A stretch of 64,000 bases of DNA, taken from Spinacia oleracea. Taxonomy: Eukaryota > Streptophyta > Magnoliopsida > Caryophyllales > Amaranthaceae. The stretch is from assembly GCF_020520425.1 (NCBI RefSeq), contig NC_079488.1, positions 10,951,747-11,015,746 of the forward strand, read 5' to 3'. Below are positions 24,491-36,664 of the stretch, one piece after another. Positions within the stretch are counted from its first letter, which is position 1, and each line of letters begins with the position of its first letter. The translations under genes and the position numbers were made by a program. The notes under the pieces are model-generated. The model searched no databases, had not been told where the DNA came from, and saw only the letters and a program-made list of their open reading frames with translations.

Positions 24491-27400
24491 GTGGTATCAC
24501 GAGCCTCTTATTATTTTCATAATCTAAATTGCATGAACATGGTTAAATTTTACAAATTTGGAAAGAATTAAAAGGGGTGATTAATTTTCGTAATTGTTAA
24601 TTAATTGCAAATTGCGTTTATTTAATTATATGTACGCAGTTTTTCGGCAGTTTCTTCGTTACTCATCCAAATCGAGTGATTTTTGTGTCAATTCCGCATG
24701 TACAAGGCATTCTAAATTTTTGACAAAATTAATATTTTTCGGCCGAACCCAGAATTCCCAAATTCGAAGCCTAACTATGACTTTTCGGAGGTTTTAGTTT
24801 TTCGAACGCAAAAGTTTGTAAATTTAAGATGTTAAATTAAATATTTGCGATTCTTGTTGATAAATCTTGAATTTTTGATTGACCTACAGTATATGTTTAA
24901 CAAGTTTGAATGCCTAGCCTTGTTAATTATACAACCTAATTTGTAATTATGATTAATTTGTTGAAATTCGAATAATTTAGAATTAATTTGATTTTCATAA
25001 TTAATTAATAATTTAATTAGGTATCCATGATTAAAATCCACCATAAAAATTGTTAATTTATGTTAAATTTTTAATTTTTATGACCTATATTTGAATCCAT
25101 GTTAATCGGAAATTAATTGATTAATAAATTTTCGATTTTTCGCCCTAAAATTATGAAATTAATATGATTTATTAATTTGTCATTAATTTTGAATTAATTT
25201 TTTTTTTTAAAAAAAACGCTCATTAATGTTGCACGCACAAAGCAATGGAAGCTACGTGTTACCCCTAAGGGGTGTTGTATAGTGCGGGCACGTGACGACG
25301 AGCAAGGGAGCTCGTCGCCCGTGCGGTACGAATGCAACGAGCAACGATGTGTACGGCACGCTAGGCTCAACGCCTAGGCATGCACGTAGCACAGTGGGCG
25401 AGGGCGAGGCACACAAGGCACTGCACGATGCGTGTGGGCAGCAGCACGCTGCGCCACAACGCACCATGCGCGCCAAGACAAGCAGCAGCCACGACGCAGC
25501 AATGCTGCGCGCAGCGTAGCCCGCAAGGGGTGCGTGTGTGCGTGGCCTTGTGCGTGGGAGTGTGTGGCTGTGCTAGGGATGTGTGACGATCAATTCTCAC
25601 GTGGCATGGGCCTCGTAGCTCGATGGGGCTTGGGCGCAAGCCCAAGTGCCTCGTCTTGACCCGATTGATGCGCTTTGAATTTAATTTTTAATTATCAGTT
25701 CGGGAACGATTTTAATTAATTTTAAAATTCGTAATTTAAATTGTTTTCTTGGATTTTAATTTAGAATATTATAATTATTATAAATTTTATTTATACTAAT
25801 TATTTTACTAAAATTAAATCTTGAATTAATTTAAATTCGTTTAATTCAACTGAAATAAATTAAATTAATGGATTCAATTATAAATTTATATGAGCTTTAA
25901 ATTTTAATTAAATTTGTATGTTTCCGGTTAGACTAGAAATACATTTTTATGTTTAAAATTAGTAAAGCATATGCATTTATTGGTTAAGTGGGAGCATTTT
26001 TAGTCATAAACTCTTGATTAGGTCTACAAATCCTTTAAGGTTAAACAACTTGATTAGAATTAATAAGGACTGAATAATTGGTAGATTATTGGTGCCCTTA
26101 ATTAATTGCTGCAAATATTTATGTGATGCATAATTTGTTTTACTAACTAGCTATATATGTGGGCCATTCATGATAATGAATGGGTGAATGGTATATATTG
26201 TATATGTACTGTTTTGCAGGTTATGGAGTGACTAGTATAGCCCAAATAGGATAGAAAATATGGTATGCGTACCATTAATTTGAATGTAATTGGTCTAATG
26301 CACCAAATTTGTTTTTCAAATTAAATATGGTCTGCGTACCATCAAATAGTTGTAATTAGTTTAATTATAGCTTATCCTATTTGAAGAAAATGGCGCCTCC
26401 CACGGTGAAATTCAAGACGAAGTTACCATTTTCGAGACGGACTTTGAAGTTGAAGCTTCAAGATGAAGTCGGGCCATACTAGATCACATTTATCTTATGC
26501 ATGCTTTAAGTTATTTATTGCTTTAAATATGTCTTAATTATGCATGAGATTGTGGCTTGATTATGTTGCATGATTAAGGATTTTAGTTCACTTAAAATCT
26601 AACCAACATAGTAAGAGCCTTAAGTTCCAAACTTAAAAATTGAGTTAAAAGGTGCCATGCCAAAATAAACACTTGCTTGGATATCCTTTACATCAATCTA
26701 GTAATAGTTTTTGCTCAGCGAGGTGTTACTTATTGGTCCTAAAGGTGTAAGGTACACAAATAATTGTGAGTACATGTTAGTTTTGGTGAAACTCAACGAT
26801 ATAAGTAAGGAGTCCTTTTATGTCGTGGCAAAATCGATAGGTTTACCTAATAAGTTCTTAGACGTACCTATCAACCAAGAGTAGTTTCTAGACTATTAGC
26901 AAAAGGCTTTTGCTTACCTAAAATGTTTTAGAATTGAGTCAAAATACATAATGTGCTTAATTTTTCAATGGTTTTAGGGTCTTGGAATCATTTTATTCAC
27001 ACCTGCCGGAACAATAAAATCGAATAAAATGCTAATAATTTGTTTGAATTGCATGATTGCTTTAATTTTCAAGTTATTACTCATGATAAATGTTTAGACT
27101 TTGCATGCTTCAATGTATGTTTTAATTATTGTTTATAATTAAATATCTTGCACTGCAGTAAATCCTTTTAGAAAGGTAACAGTAAATTTCCTCAATTGGT
27201 AGTGAATCCAAGAACGATTCACGGAAATGAGAGATGTGAGCAATTTAAAATGTACGTTTCTTTTAGCGACTTTTATGGTTGTTTTCGATTATCAAAGTCG
27301 AATGGCAAACCGATTGGTGCTTGTGAATTCAAAATACAATGTAGTTTTGAGATCATAAAGCATTGAGTTTAAACGCTCAGCTTTACCAATGGTTAACAAC

Positions 27401-28656
27401 CTAATATCTTTGTCCATTTAATTCTCGAATGAGTCTAGTCCCTAGACATTCGAATAGATTGATGCTTAGAGAACTTTAGAAGCTTTTGGTAAGATCATCT
27501 AGTTGAAGCAAAACATTCAACATAAATAAAATGGTAAGAACTTTGTTGGAGTGACATTGGACATGTCTAAACAAAGTATAAAAGTCAACACTAGAGAATT
27601 CAATTCTTAAGGCTATAAGAAAGGGTACAAGAATGAGGAAAACAAGGAACAAATGAAAGGAATTTACAGTTCCGTTTCTACCTTAAAGTTTATGTTTAAA
27701 GAAAAGTGACCTAGCAATCAAACTTCCTTGGTATCATATACCGCTTGAGGTTCTTACTTCGGTAATAACTCAAACAATGGAAGCTAGGCTACACCAATGG
27801 CCTACAAGTGGAAAATGAAGCATGGCAATGCTACATTAGTTGTAGGGTCATCTGGTTTGTTTTAAGTCCTTTCAAAGGCTGGAACTTAATGGCTATTTTG
27901 TTCCATAATCAGCATACCTAAATTTCTGTTTTCAACCACAGAAAGACTCACATTCAGAAGAACAAAAACATTGTTTGTTTGTTTATTTGAATGAAATGGT
28001 CATTTACGGGTTGAGTCAATATGCTTGATTAAAACAAACAAATCTTTAACAATAAAACTTTACTAGGTTCAAATCAATCTCTTGATTTGAGTTCCACTAA
28101 CCTTTAGCATTGTTGCTTAGACCATATCAACAAGTTAACATTCAAAAGCTCTATTTTGATGGACTTTTGAGAGTTCATTGATTTCTAAATCAATTTAAGA
28201 CAACTATTCTTACTTGTTGAAAGTAACAAAAGATATGAACTATTGTTAGAACGGCTAGACAATAGAGTTCAAAGCTAAAGAAAGGTTTTATGACTTTATT
28301 ATTTCACACAGATTTGAGTGAATATAGGTTTATTTACACAATGTGATATAAGTTTGAATCTGTTTGGCTAGTTCAAAGATTCAGAAGTATAAATCCCACT
28401 TGGTAAGAAATCATAAAGATCTAGGATAGATCATGTTAATGATTGCTTGAGACCAAAAATGATCATCAATGATTGTGTGTTGTAATTTCACAATATAGCT
28501 CCATGAGATATGGCATATCTAAGTGGAATGATCGAAGTCAATTAGTACTTGATTCGATCAATGATGAATCATAAAGACTTTTCCTATAATTTTTAAAACA
28601 AAATGCTCAACTACCACCAAACTAAACCAAATTCGTCGAAGCTATTGAAAAGTAAT
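24491..28656 (+). other. Interior of the nested LTR element, no coding capacity seen
   Basis: About 4.2 kb without a long reading frame. It is A/T-rich except for a sharply G/C-rich block at about 25225-25670. The segment near 26380-26480 (AAATGGCGCCTCCCACGGTG onward) and the later text hint at long-decayed or never-coding sequence. Treated as a fossil; no gene is claimed. Confidence 0.6.
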
Positions 28657-30017
28657 TGTTAGGTTATGATTCATATGACAAAACATAAATCATGCGGAAA
28701 AACCATAAAGCCAGGAAAGCATATTATTTACACATAATCATTTAGCATAGTTTGGATGCATACACTTTGTTGCGTGCCCTCCCTAGCTGCGCCCGAACCG
28801 AACAAGAACAAGTCTTTAGGACTCCAAGTGTCGTCCCTCCGTAGATAGTCCACAGCACGTCCGGATCCGCCTTAAGCTTGACCAACTAGGATCGCCCTTA
28901 AGGTACTTAGAATTTTCGGCTATTGTAGGCAATTATATGACTGAATTTTTGCTCTCAAAAATCACTTTGAATACTTGAATACTCTATATAAATTATGAGC
29001 CCTTAACTCATATTTATAGACCATGGAATAAGTAATCGAATCCTACTAGGATACGAATTAATTAAATTAGAATCCTAGTAGAATTCTTATTTAATTAATT
29101 TATCTTTTAGGATTAGGAATTTTAATCATTAAACAAATCCTATACTCTTTAGGTTTCGAATGTGAACACAAACTCTACACGAGCATGACCCGCAAGCGTG
29201 TAGGCCATGCGCGCGCACAGCCCACACGGCCGCTCGGCCCACGCGAGCTACAAGCCCACGCGAGCTGCAGCAATGCTCGCAGCCCATTGCTGCGCGCGCT
29301 GCGCGTGCTGCCATGACCTGCTGGGCCTGGCCTTGCGCTGGGCCTGGCGTGGCCTTGGCTGTTCGTGTGGCGCGCTTGGCTTGCTGGGCGATGGCCTGAC
29401 TTCGTGCTGGGCCCTCGTCCGGCAGGCCTCGTCCGATGCTTATTCGTACGATACGCTTCCGATTAAATTCTCGGTTCCGGAATTCATTTCCGATACGAAC
29501 AATATTTAATATTTCCGATTCCGGAATTAATTTCCGTTTCGAACAAATATTTAATATTTCCGTATCCGGAATTATTTTCCGATTCCGATAATATTTCCGA
29601 TTCTGACAATATTTTCGTTTCCGGCAATATTTCCGATTCCGGCAATATTTCCATTTCCGATAATATTTTCCGATACGTACCATGTTTCCGTTTCCGGCAA
29701 CATCTACGACTTGGATAATATTTATATTTCCGATACGATCCATATTTCCGTTTCCGGCAATATCATCGTTTCCGGAGTATTCATTTCTTGCCTGTGACGA
29801 TCTCAGCTCCCACTGAAACCAAGATCCGTCGATTCCAAATATCCATAGATGGAGTATTTAATGCCATTAAATACTTGATCCGTTTACGTACTATTTGTGT
29901 GACCCTACGGGTTCAGTCAAGAGTAAGCTGTGGATTAATATAATTAATTCCACTTGAACTGAAGCGGCCTCTAGTCAGGCATTCAGCTCACTTGATCTCA
30001 CTGAATTATTAACTTGT
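28657..30017 (-). repeat. Inverted third LTR copy
   Basis: Starts TGTTAGGTTATGATTC, the reverse complement of the LTR 3' end, and runs through the same features in reverse (primer-proximal part, TATA region, G/C block, CGGAAATATT repeats). It is more diverged from the two direct LTRs than they are from each other, chiefly in the G/C block. It meets the 3' LTR head to head within a few tens of bases. It may be a solo LTR of a sister element or a rearrangement product. Confidence 0.85.
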
Positions 30018-31369
30018 TAATAAGTTAATAAGTGCGGTTCAGTATTAATTAATAAGTTAATAATTCAGTGAGATCAAGTGAGCTGAATGCCTAGCTAGAG
30101 GCCGCTTCAGTTCAAGTGGAATTAATGATATTAATCCACAACTTACTCTTGACTGAACCCGTAGGGTCACACAAATAGTACGTAAACGGATCAAGTATTT
30201 AATGGCATTAAATTCTCCATCTATGGATATTCGGAATCGACGGATCTTGGTTTCAGTGGGAGCTGTGATCGTCACAAGCAAGAAATGAACTCCGGAAACG
30301 ATGATATTGCCGGAAACGGAAATATGGATCGTATCGGAAATATAAATATTATCCAAGTCGTAGATGTTGCCGGAAACGGAAACATGGTACGTATCGGAAA
30401 ATATTATTGGAAATGGAAATATTGCCGGAATCGGAAATATTGCCGGAAACGGAAATATTGTCAGAATCGGAAATATTATCAGAATCGGAAAAAAGTTCCG
30501 GAAACGGAAATATTAAATATTTGTTCGAAACGGAAATTAATTCCGGAATCGGAAATATTAAATATTGTTCGTATCGGAAATGAATTCTGGAACCGGGAAT
30601 TTAATCAGAAGCACATCGTACGAATTAGCATCGGACGAGGCTTGCTAGACGAAGGCCCAGCACGAAGCCAGGCCCGCGCCCAGCAAGCCGAGCGCTCAAC
30701 ATGGAGCTTCCACGCCTCGCCAGGCCCAGCGCAAGGCCAGGCCCAGCAAGGCCTTGGCGCGCGCACGCTAGGCGTGCTGTTGGGCTGCGAGCAACGGCTG
30801 CTCGTGTGGGCCGCAAGGCCTGCGCGGGTGGTGCGATGCTCGTGGCCTTACGATGCTCATATTCGTAACGAATCCTAATCCTATCGGAATTCGTGTATTG
30901 ATTAAATCCTAATCCTAATAAGATTATATTTATTATTTAGAGTTCAAGTTGGATTCTAATTAATAAATCCAAATCCTAGTAGGATTATCATTCCTTTTCC
31001 ATACCTCTATAAATAGGAGCCTACGGTCATAATTTATAGAGACAATTGAAGTATTCTAAAGGTAAGATTTTGAAGAAAAATCAGCCATACACTTGCACCT
31101 AATAGCCGAAATTCCTAAGCTACCTTAAGGGCGATTCTAGTTGGTCAAGCTTAAGGCGGATCCGGACATGCTGTGGACTATCTACGGAGGGACGACACTT
31201 GGAGTCCTAAAGACTTGTTCTTGTTCGGTTCAGGCGCAGCTAGGGAGGGCACGCAACAAAGTGTATGCATCTAAACTATGCTAAATGATTATGTGTAAAT
31301 AATATGCTTTTCTGGCTTTATGGTTTTTCCGCATGATTTATGTTTTGTCATATGAATCATAACCTAACA
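30018..31369 (+). repeat. 3' LTR of the nested element
   Basis: Closely matches the 5' LTR from the TGCGGTTCAGTATTAATT region onward and ends AACCTAACA at 31369, next to the TCATC duplication and the LINE. The left boundary with the inverted copy is approximate. Confidence 0.86.
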
Positions 31370-34004
31370 TCATCCACACATGTTTTCCCATTGCAGCAAT
31401 GTTCCACTGTTTCAAGTTGAACAAACCTAGACCACCCTCCTTTTTAGGTTTGCAAAGATGACTCCAAGCCACTTTCCCAGGTATATTAGAATCAGCTGAT
31501 CCACTCCATAGAAAATTCCTGCAGATTCTAGTCACAAATTTGAAAACCCCTTTTGGAAGGATCATGATTTGAGACCAATATGACTGAAGAGTCATTAATA
31601 CAGAGTTTACTAAGATCAATCTACCAGCAAAAGACAGATTTCTAGAACTCCATACTTTAATTCTGGCACACATCTTTTCTACTATCTTGTCACAATCAGC
31701 TATTGAGATCTTTTTAGAACAAATTGGAATCCCCAGGTATCTGAAAGGAAAGCAACCTTTAACAAACCCTGTCATATCAAGGATCCTCTGAATGTCAGTT
31801 TCTATCATGCCAGAACAGAACACTGAAGTTTTTGAAGGGCTAGCTTTCAAGCCAGTGGTATCAGAAAATAGTTTAAAACCCTGCATCATAAGGTGAACAG
31901 ATTTGAAATCCCCTTCGTAACACAAGATAAGGTCATCAGCAAAACACAAATGATTTAACTTGGACTGTTTGCATTTAGGGTGAAATTTGAATCCCTCTTT
32001 TCCCCCCACCATCAGTAAGATTCTAGACAGATACTCAATGCAAAGAACAAAAAGAAGAGGAGACAAAGGATCACCTTGTCTCAATCCCCTTTTCCCTTCA
32101 AAATAACCATGTAGAGCTCCATTGATGGATAAGGAAAATCTAGGTGTCCTAACACATTGCATAATCAAGTGAGTGAAATGAGTAGGAAACTGCAAGCTAA
32201 CCAACATCTCTTCCACAAAATCCCATTCTACAGTATCATAGGCTTTCTGAAGATCCAATTTGATTATGCAGCCTGCACCCCCATTCTTCCTTTCATACCC
32301 TTGAGCCAAGTCTTGACACACCATAATGTTATGTGCTATGAACCTACTGTGAACAAAAGCCCCCTGATTTTGAGAGATCAGGTCTGGTAATACATCCCTT
32401 AGTCTATTGCACAACACTTTTGAAATGCATTTGTAGACAACATTACAGCAAGAAATAGGTCTAAATTCTTGCACACTCTCAGGACAATTTCCCTTAGGAA
32501 TGAGAGTAATGCTTGTTGAGTTAATTTCTCTCAAAAGTTTCCCAGTATTCAGGTAATCCAAGACTGCAGAGCATACATCACCACCTATGTCCTCCCATGA
32601 GCCTTTAAAAAATGCACTCCCAAACCCATCAGGGCCAGGGGCCTTGTTACCATCTATATCCCACATGGCAGCTTTAATTTCTTCATTTGAATAAGCTGTA
32701 TTTCGCAAGTTTCTCATTGCATCAGTAACTAAGGGCCCCTTACTAACAACAGACTGTTTGACATGAGTTCTATCACAATTATTAGATCCCAATAGCCACT
32801 TATAGTATTCCAAAAAGGCATCAGGTACCTGAGCAGGAGCACTGGTCCAGTTTCCATGCATGTCTTTTATGGAAAAAATTGTGTTATGAAGTTGTCTTTG
32901 TCTAATGGATCTGTGGAATAAAGCAGTATTATCATCTCCCCCTTTAACCCAATCCACCTTTGCTTTGTGTGCCAAGAAACTCAGATATGCCTTATGAGCC
33001 AAATTATATTCCTGTAATGCCACCTTTTTCTCTGTCAGCCAGCTCACCATCAAAAGGATTGAGGTGAAGAGCAGTCTGCAGAGTATTGAGTGTTTGAAAA
33101 GCTTTGTATTCTTTAACCTCAATTTCACCAAAGCCTTCTCTATTCAGATCTTTCAGAGCAATCTTCACATTTTTAAGTTTTTGAACAACTTGGAACATTT
33201 TAGTGCCCTGATAAACACCATTCCAAGCAGTTTTAACAATGTCCCTATATTTAGGATCTTCTTGCCACATGGAGAAAAGTTTGAAAGGTTTTCTGCCTAC
33301 TGCAAGTTGAGGATACACAGTGATAACCCCTGGGCAATGGTCAAAACAACCTTCATTCCTAAAACTGACCTCAGTGTTAGGATATTGGCTACTCCAAGCT
33401 TGGTTAATCAAAACTATCAAGTTTAGAAAAAACCCTATTATCCCCCTGTTGTTTATTGTTCCAAGTGAAGAAGTTCCCACTGGACTTAGCATCCTCAATG
33501 CTACATTTACTGACACAGTTTTGGAAGTCTTGAATTTCACTAAGTCTGACTGCACTCCCCACCCTTTCACCAGTGTGAAGAACACAGTTGAAATCACCCA
33601 TCAAAATCCAAGGGCCATTCAATGTATCAGCAATGTTACAAAGATCTTTCCATAAAGCTAATCTTTCCTTTTGAGAATTATGACCATAAATGAAAGAGCA
33701 CCAAAACTTGCTTCCATTTTTCAAGGTGATGTCACAATGCACCAATTGACTGGAGCAGAATATAGGGTTCACCTGAAACTCTCCTGGGTTCCAAGCTAAA
33801 ATTATTCTCCAACCAGGATGACAAATGTTGTTGGAAGTAAAAGACCAACCCTTAAACAAATTAAGGTACAAAGCACCAAGGTTTTGAGCTTTGACCTTTG
33901 TTTCAAGGAGGCAAACAAGACTGCACCTATTTGTGTTCAGAAAAACTTTGACATCTCTCTGCTTGGCACACTTGTTAACCCCCCTGACATTCCAGAACAT
34001 GATT

Positions 34005-35207
34005 CTATCCATCAATATCAGGAGGTATTCCACCTCCATCAATTGATTCTTGGTTCCTCCCACTACCTAAAACACCAAATTTCTCTCCTGTTTCCTCTGC
34101 AACACCCAGAACATCCAATACATGGAAATAATTAGTCACCACCATAGGTGATGTAGTCTCCTTTCTATGTTGCACAGTTCTAGTTGCATGTACAAACTCA
34201 TCAGTTGGTTTAGCCACTACATTGACTTGGCTCACCACCTTAGCCACCCACTTCTTTTTGCCTTTCTTCTTCCTACAGTCTTCAGCAAGATGTCCCAGAA
34301 GTTTACAGTGTTCACACACAATGGGTTTCCATTCATATCCTATATTGATACATTTCAGTTTACCATGCTCATCTTGAAATTGCACCTTATCAGGAAGATT
34401 CTGACTCACTGCAACCTCTATTTGGACCCTAGCAAACTGCAACTTATCCCTATGGAGTGTTGCTTGATCATCTTGTAAAAATTTCCCAATAGACCCAACA
34501 ATCTTACTTAGACTTCGTATCCCCCAGAATTTCAATTCAAGATTCTTTAAATGGATCCAGATAGGAACCACCTTAACCTCGTCCTTGAAGTCTACAATAT
34601 CCTTGTGCCATGGCTTGCAAATCACAGGTTTCTTATCAAATGTGGGTTTAATTTCATCAAGAACCTTGTCATGATTCTCCATAGTATGGAATCTAACAAT
34701 GAATACTCCATGTTCAATTTCCACCACTTTGTCTACTCCTAAATTTTTCCAAATACGCCTAAAAAAACCCTCGATTACAGATAATGGAGGATTTGCCCCT
34801 AAAACAGCACATACAACAGCTGAATTCCAGTAATCTACCTCATCTTGAATGTCATCTAAGTCGATACTAACAATATTATTGCTATCATCATCATCGCATT
34901 TAGATTGCAAAATGGGTATGGGAATTACCTTATCATTCACACTCTGTCCATTTCCCGATTTCATCACCGACAACCATGACGAGAATGTTCTATGGGCCTC
35001 CGAGCGGGTTTTCAGTGCAGTTGAAGTTCTTGGTGAAAGAATCGTACCCTCCTCATCCGTGGAATTCGTCGCTTCATCGCATGTTTCAACCTCCATGGCT
35101 GCAACACCCAACACTTCATCCATTGATTTCGTCTTCCTTGCTTGAGATTCCGAAGTAGGACCAACCGGCTTGCTTAGTTTCTTCTGAGCTTTCGATTTTC
35201 CTGCCAT
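34005..35207 (-). CDS. LINE ORF1: RNA-binding protein with DUF4283-like domain and zinc knuckle
   Basis: An intact 400-residue frame beginning MAGKSKAQKK at a GCCATGG context. The N-terminal third is low-complexity. Residues about 125-265 resemble the plant DUF4283 domain (for example SVIEGFFRRIWKNLGVDKV). A zinc knuckle CEHCKLLGHLAEDC follows near residue 300, then a basic stretch (RKKKGKKKW). ORF1 proteins of L1 elements bind the element RNA in the ribonucleoprotein. The stop overlaps the ORF2 start by 8 bases (ATGGATAG, 34005-34012). Confidence 0.9.
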   Translation of the reverse strand: MAGKSKAQKKLSKPVGPTSESQARKTKSMDEVLGVAAMEVETCDEATNSTDEEGTILSPRTSTALKTRSEAHRTFSSWLSVMKSGNGQSVNDKVIPIPILQSKCDDDDSNNIVSIDLDDIQDEVDYWNSAVVCAVLGANPPLSVIEGFFRRIWKNLGVDKVVEIEHGVFIVRFHTMENHDKVLDEIKPTFDKKPVICKPWHKDIVDFKDEVKVVPIWIHLKNLELKFWGIRSLSKIVGSIGKFLQDDQATLHRDKLQFARVQIEVAVSQNLPDKVQFQDEHGKLKCINIGYEWKPIVCEHCKLLGHLAEDCRKKKGKKKWVAKVVSQVNVVAKPTDEFVHATRTVQHRKETTSPMVVTNYFHVLDVLGVAEETGEKFGVLGSGRNQESIDGGGIPPDIDG

Positions 35208-35816
35208 GGCTTTAGCGTAGGATAAGAGAAAACCCTAACCTACACCGAGAGAAAACTTGAGCGAGAAGAAAACTTCTCTCATTTTCTCTTATTTCATTCA
35301 TTTTTTAATTTCTTACACTCGTCCACCTTTCTATATATTTCTTTTAATTTTAATTATATTTAAATATATTTACGCACATTTTTACATACTCTGCTTTAAT
35401 ATTTGTGCATATAGTAACCGTAGAGGTCATTATAGAATTGAGGATTTGAGGTAGTACATAAGTAAAAGTACAATTATACGGAATCTTGTTTGGTTTTATT
35501 CCACTACGTATTTTCGAAATATCAAACATTTAATAAGTTTTTGTTTGATGAATTTTTGTTAGTTTTCATTGAAAACGTGAAATATTAAGAACAATCGTGA
35601 AAATAAGAAATATTAAGTTCATTTTTTTGGTGCAAATTAAAACAAAAAGTCCAATAACAGAAACATAAACATTTCTTTCGGAAAAAGTAATACAAGGGCC
35701 ATATTTAATCACTTTATTTTTGTTACACAAATATTAGGAAATTCAAATGAGTTTGGCCCGACATTGAAAACATATATAATCCAATGTAAAACTAAGAATG
35801 AAAATGAGGATTGATA

Positions 35817-36443
35817 TTAAGCTGTGCCGAATATTCTCTTCAACCTCGTTACTTCCTTGTGACTTAGGAGTGTGATTTTTTCGGCGATGTCACCAGGCAG
35901 ATTGCCGGCAAACAAGGAGAGGGTAGTGAGTTGTAGTCCTGGGTTAGCACCATTCAGACTAACGAATGCAGTTGCGGGAGTTTCACCAACATTGACCTGG
36001 AAGTGAAGCATGGCTTGTGGAAAGACCATGATATCACCGACCTCTAATCTTTTGTAGTATGCAATATTGTTAGAGTCAATAAACCCTGCAATAATTGTAC
36101 CTTTTACAATCAGAATAACTTCAGAAGTTCGGTGGGAGTGTAGTGGGATTACTCCTCCTAACCCAAAATCTAGCCTTGCCATCGAGATGCCTAAACCATT
36201 GAAGGCTGGGAATGCATCCGCAAATGCCAAAGTCACATTATTCGCAAATATATTTGAGGTGGTTCTTTCACCACGGAAACCAGTGTAAACAAAATCATCT
36301 GTAGTGACAGTAGCTGGATCTTTACATGCATACCCTTCAGGTCCCCTAGGGAGACTTAGATCGCCAACACAAAAGTCGTGTTCTAATGCAATCGAGAGGG
36401 AGGCTAAGAGAGAGAAGATGAAGAAAACTGAAAGTGTGTTCAT
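35817..36443 (-). CDS. Germin-like protein, ABP19-like (GLP2)
   Basis: Intact intronless gene of 208 residues, starting MNTLSVFFIFSLLASLSIA (signal peptide of about 19 residues); no upstream in-frame Met competes. The mature part opens LEHDFCVGD where the paralogues have IELDFC. Both germin cysteines, the first cupin motif (PLHSHRTSE) and the second (GDIMVFPQAMLHFQVNVG) are present, so all four metal ligands are kept. One of the two glycosylation sequons of GLP1 is lost (SNNIAYY for SNNTAYY). The C-terminus LKRIFGTA matches the family. Expected to be a secreted, oligomeric wall protein; substrate or enzyme activity cannot be read from sequence. Same strand as GLP1, GLP3 and GLP4, consistent with tandem duplication. 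Confidence 0.95.
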   Translation of the reverse strand: MNTLSVFFIFSLLASLSIALEHDFCVGDLSLPRGPEGYACKDPATVTTDDFVYTGFRGERTTSNIFANNVTLAFADAFPAFNGLGISMARLDFGLGGVIPLHSHRTSEVILIVKGTIIAGFIDSNNIAYYKRLEVGDIMVFPQAMLHFQVNVGETPATAFVSLNGANPGLQLTTLSLFAGNLPGDIAEKITLLSHKEVTRLKRIFGTA

Positions 36444-36531
36444 GGTGTAAGTTGGTGATAAGAAGAAGGGGCTAGGTTTAGTATATGTTGTGGATAAGTT
36501 GGTTGCATTTTCTTAGCAGCAATTGACACCC

Positions 36532-36539
36532 TTTATATA
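36532..36539 (-). promoter_or_regulatory. TATA box of GLP2
   Basis: TATATAAA on the minus strand, about 90 bases upstream of the GLP2 start codon, within the same CTATATAAAGGG phrase as in GLP1. Confidence 0.75.
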
Positions 36540-36664
36540 GAAGTCCATGAGTATGAAAGTCTACGGTTGATCCATGTGCTTACAATTGTTTAAAATGGTA
36601 AACTATTCCACAACTAGCTAGACTAATAATTCAATAATTTTATAAGATAGTATCAATTAATCAA

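Larger units (their letters stand above)
23100..31369 (+). mobile_element. Non-autonomous LTR retrotransposon nested in the LINE
   Basis: Flanked by a 5-bp target duplication TCATC (23095-23099 and 31370-31374). Parts: a 5' LTR 23100-24490, a primer site resembling the initiator-tRNA-Met type (GTGGTATCACGAGCC, from 24491), a roughly 4.2 kb interior without polyprotein genes, and a 3' LTR ending at 31369. A third LTR in inverted orientation (about 28657-30017) lies between interior and 3' LTR. The outer two LTRs look very alike, roughly 2% different in the stretches I compared, suggesting a fairly recent insertion, younger than the LINE it sits in. It looks like a large non-coding derivative parasitic on another element; the superfamily (copia-like by primer site) is inference. 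Confidence 0.85.
22383..34012 (-). pseudogene. LINE ORF2: AP endonuclease, reverse transcriptase, zf-RVT (broken)
   Basis: Starts MDRIMFWNVRG at 34012. The endonuclease part (to about 33410) shows GDFNCVLHTGERVGS. Reverse transcriptase lies at about 32700-31600 with FADDLILC near 31940, the catalytic Asp pair. The C-terminal zinc-binding domain (CLLCGTEVENHNHLIFRC) lies near 22740-22690 and the stop is at 22383. The reading frame shifts near 33415, near 33030 and near 22985, and the chain is cut at 31374/23099 by the LTR element, after HVWM; on the far side the frame resumes with IATKKDNVWVKWVH. ORF2 would nick target DNA and prime cDNA from it. This copy cannot make the protein. Confidence 0.9.
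22228..35274 (-). mobile_element. Full-length L1-type LINE, split by a nested LTR element
   Basis: On the minus strand the order is 5' leader, ORF1, ORF2 and poly(A). The poly(A) is read as a T run at about 22226-22244, preceded on the minus strand by TTGCTTATC. A perfect 13-bp target duplication (TCTCTCATTTTCT) lies at 22215-22227 and 35275-35287, so both LINE ends are present. Subtracting the 8.27 kb nested LTR element (23100-31369) and its 5-bp duplication leaves about 4.8 kb, usual for a plant L1. ORF2 carries several frameshifts, so the element is dead. The LINE itself landed in a Stowaway-like half element (TACCTCCGTTTCA near 22125). Confidence 0.93.

Noticed and set aside
25252-25659. 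Several overlapping frames in the G/C-rich block
   Set aside because: They occur in many frames at once, as expected from G/C-rich sequence lacking stop codons, and show no domain.
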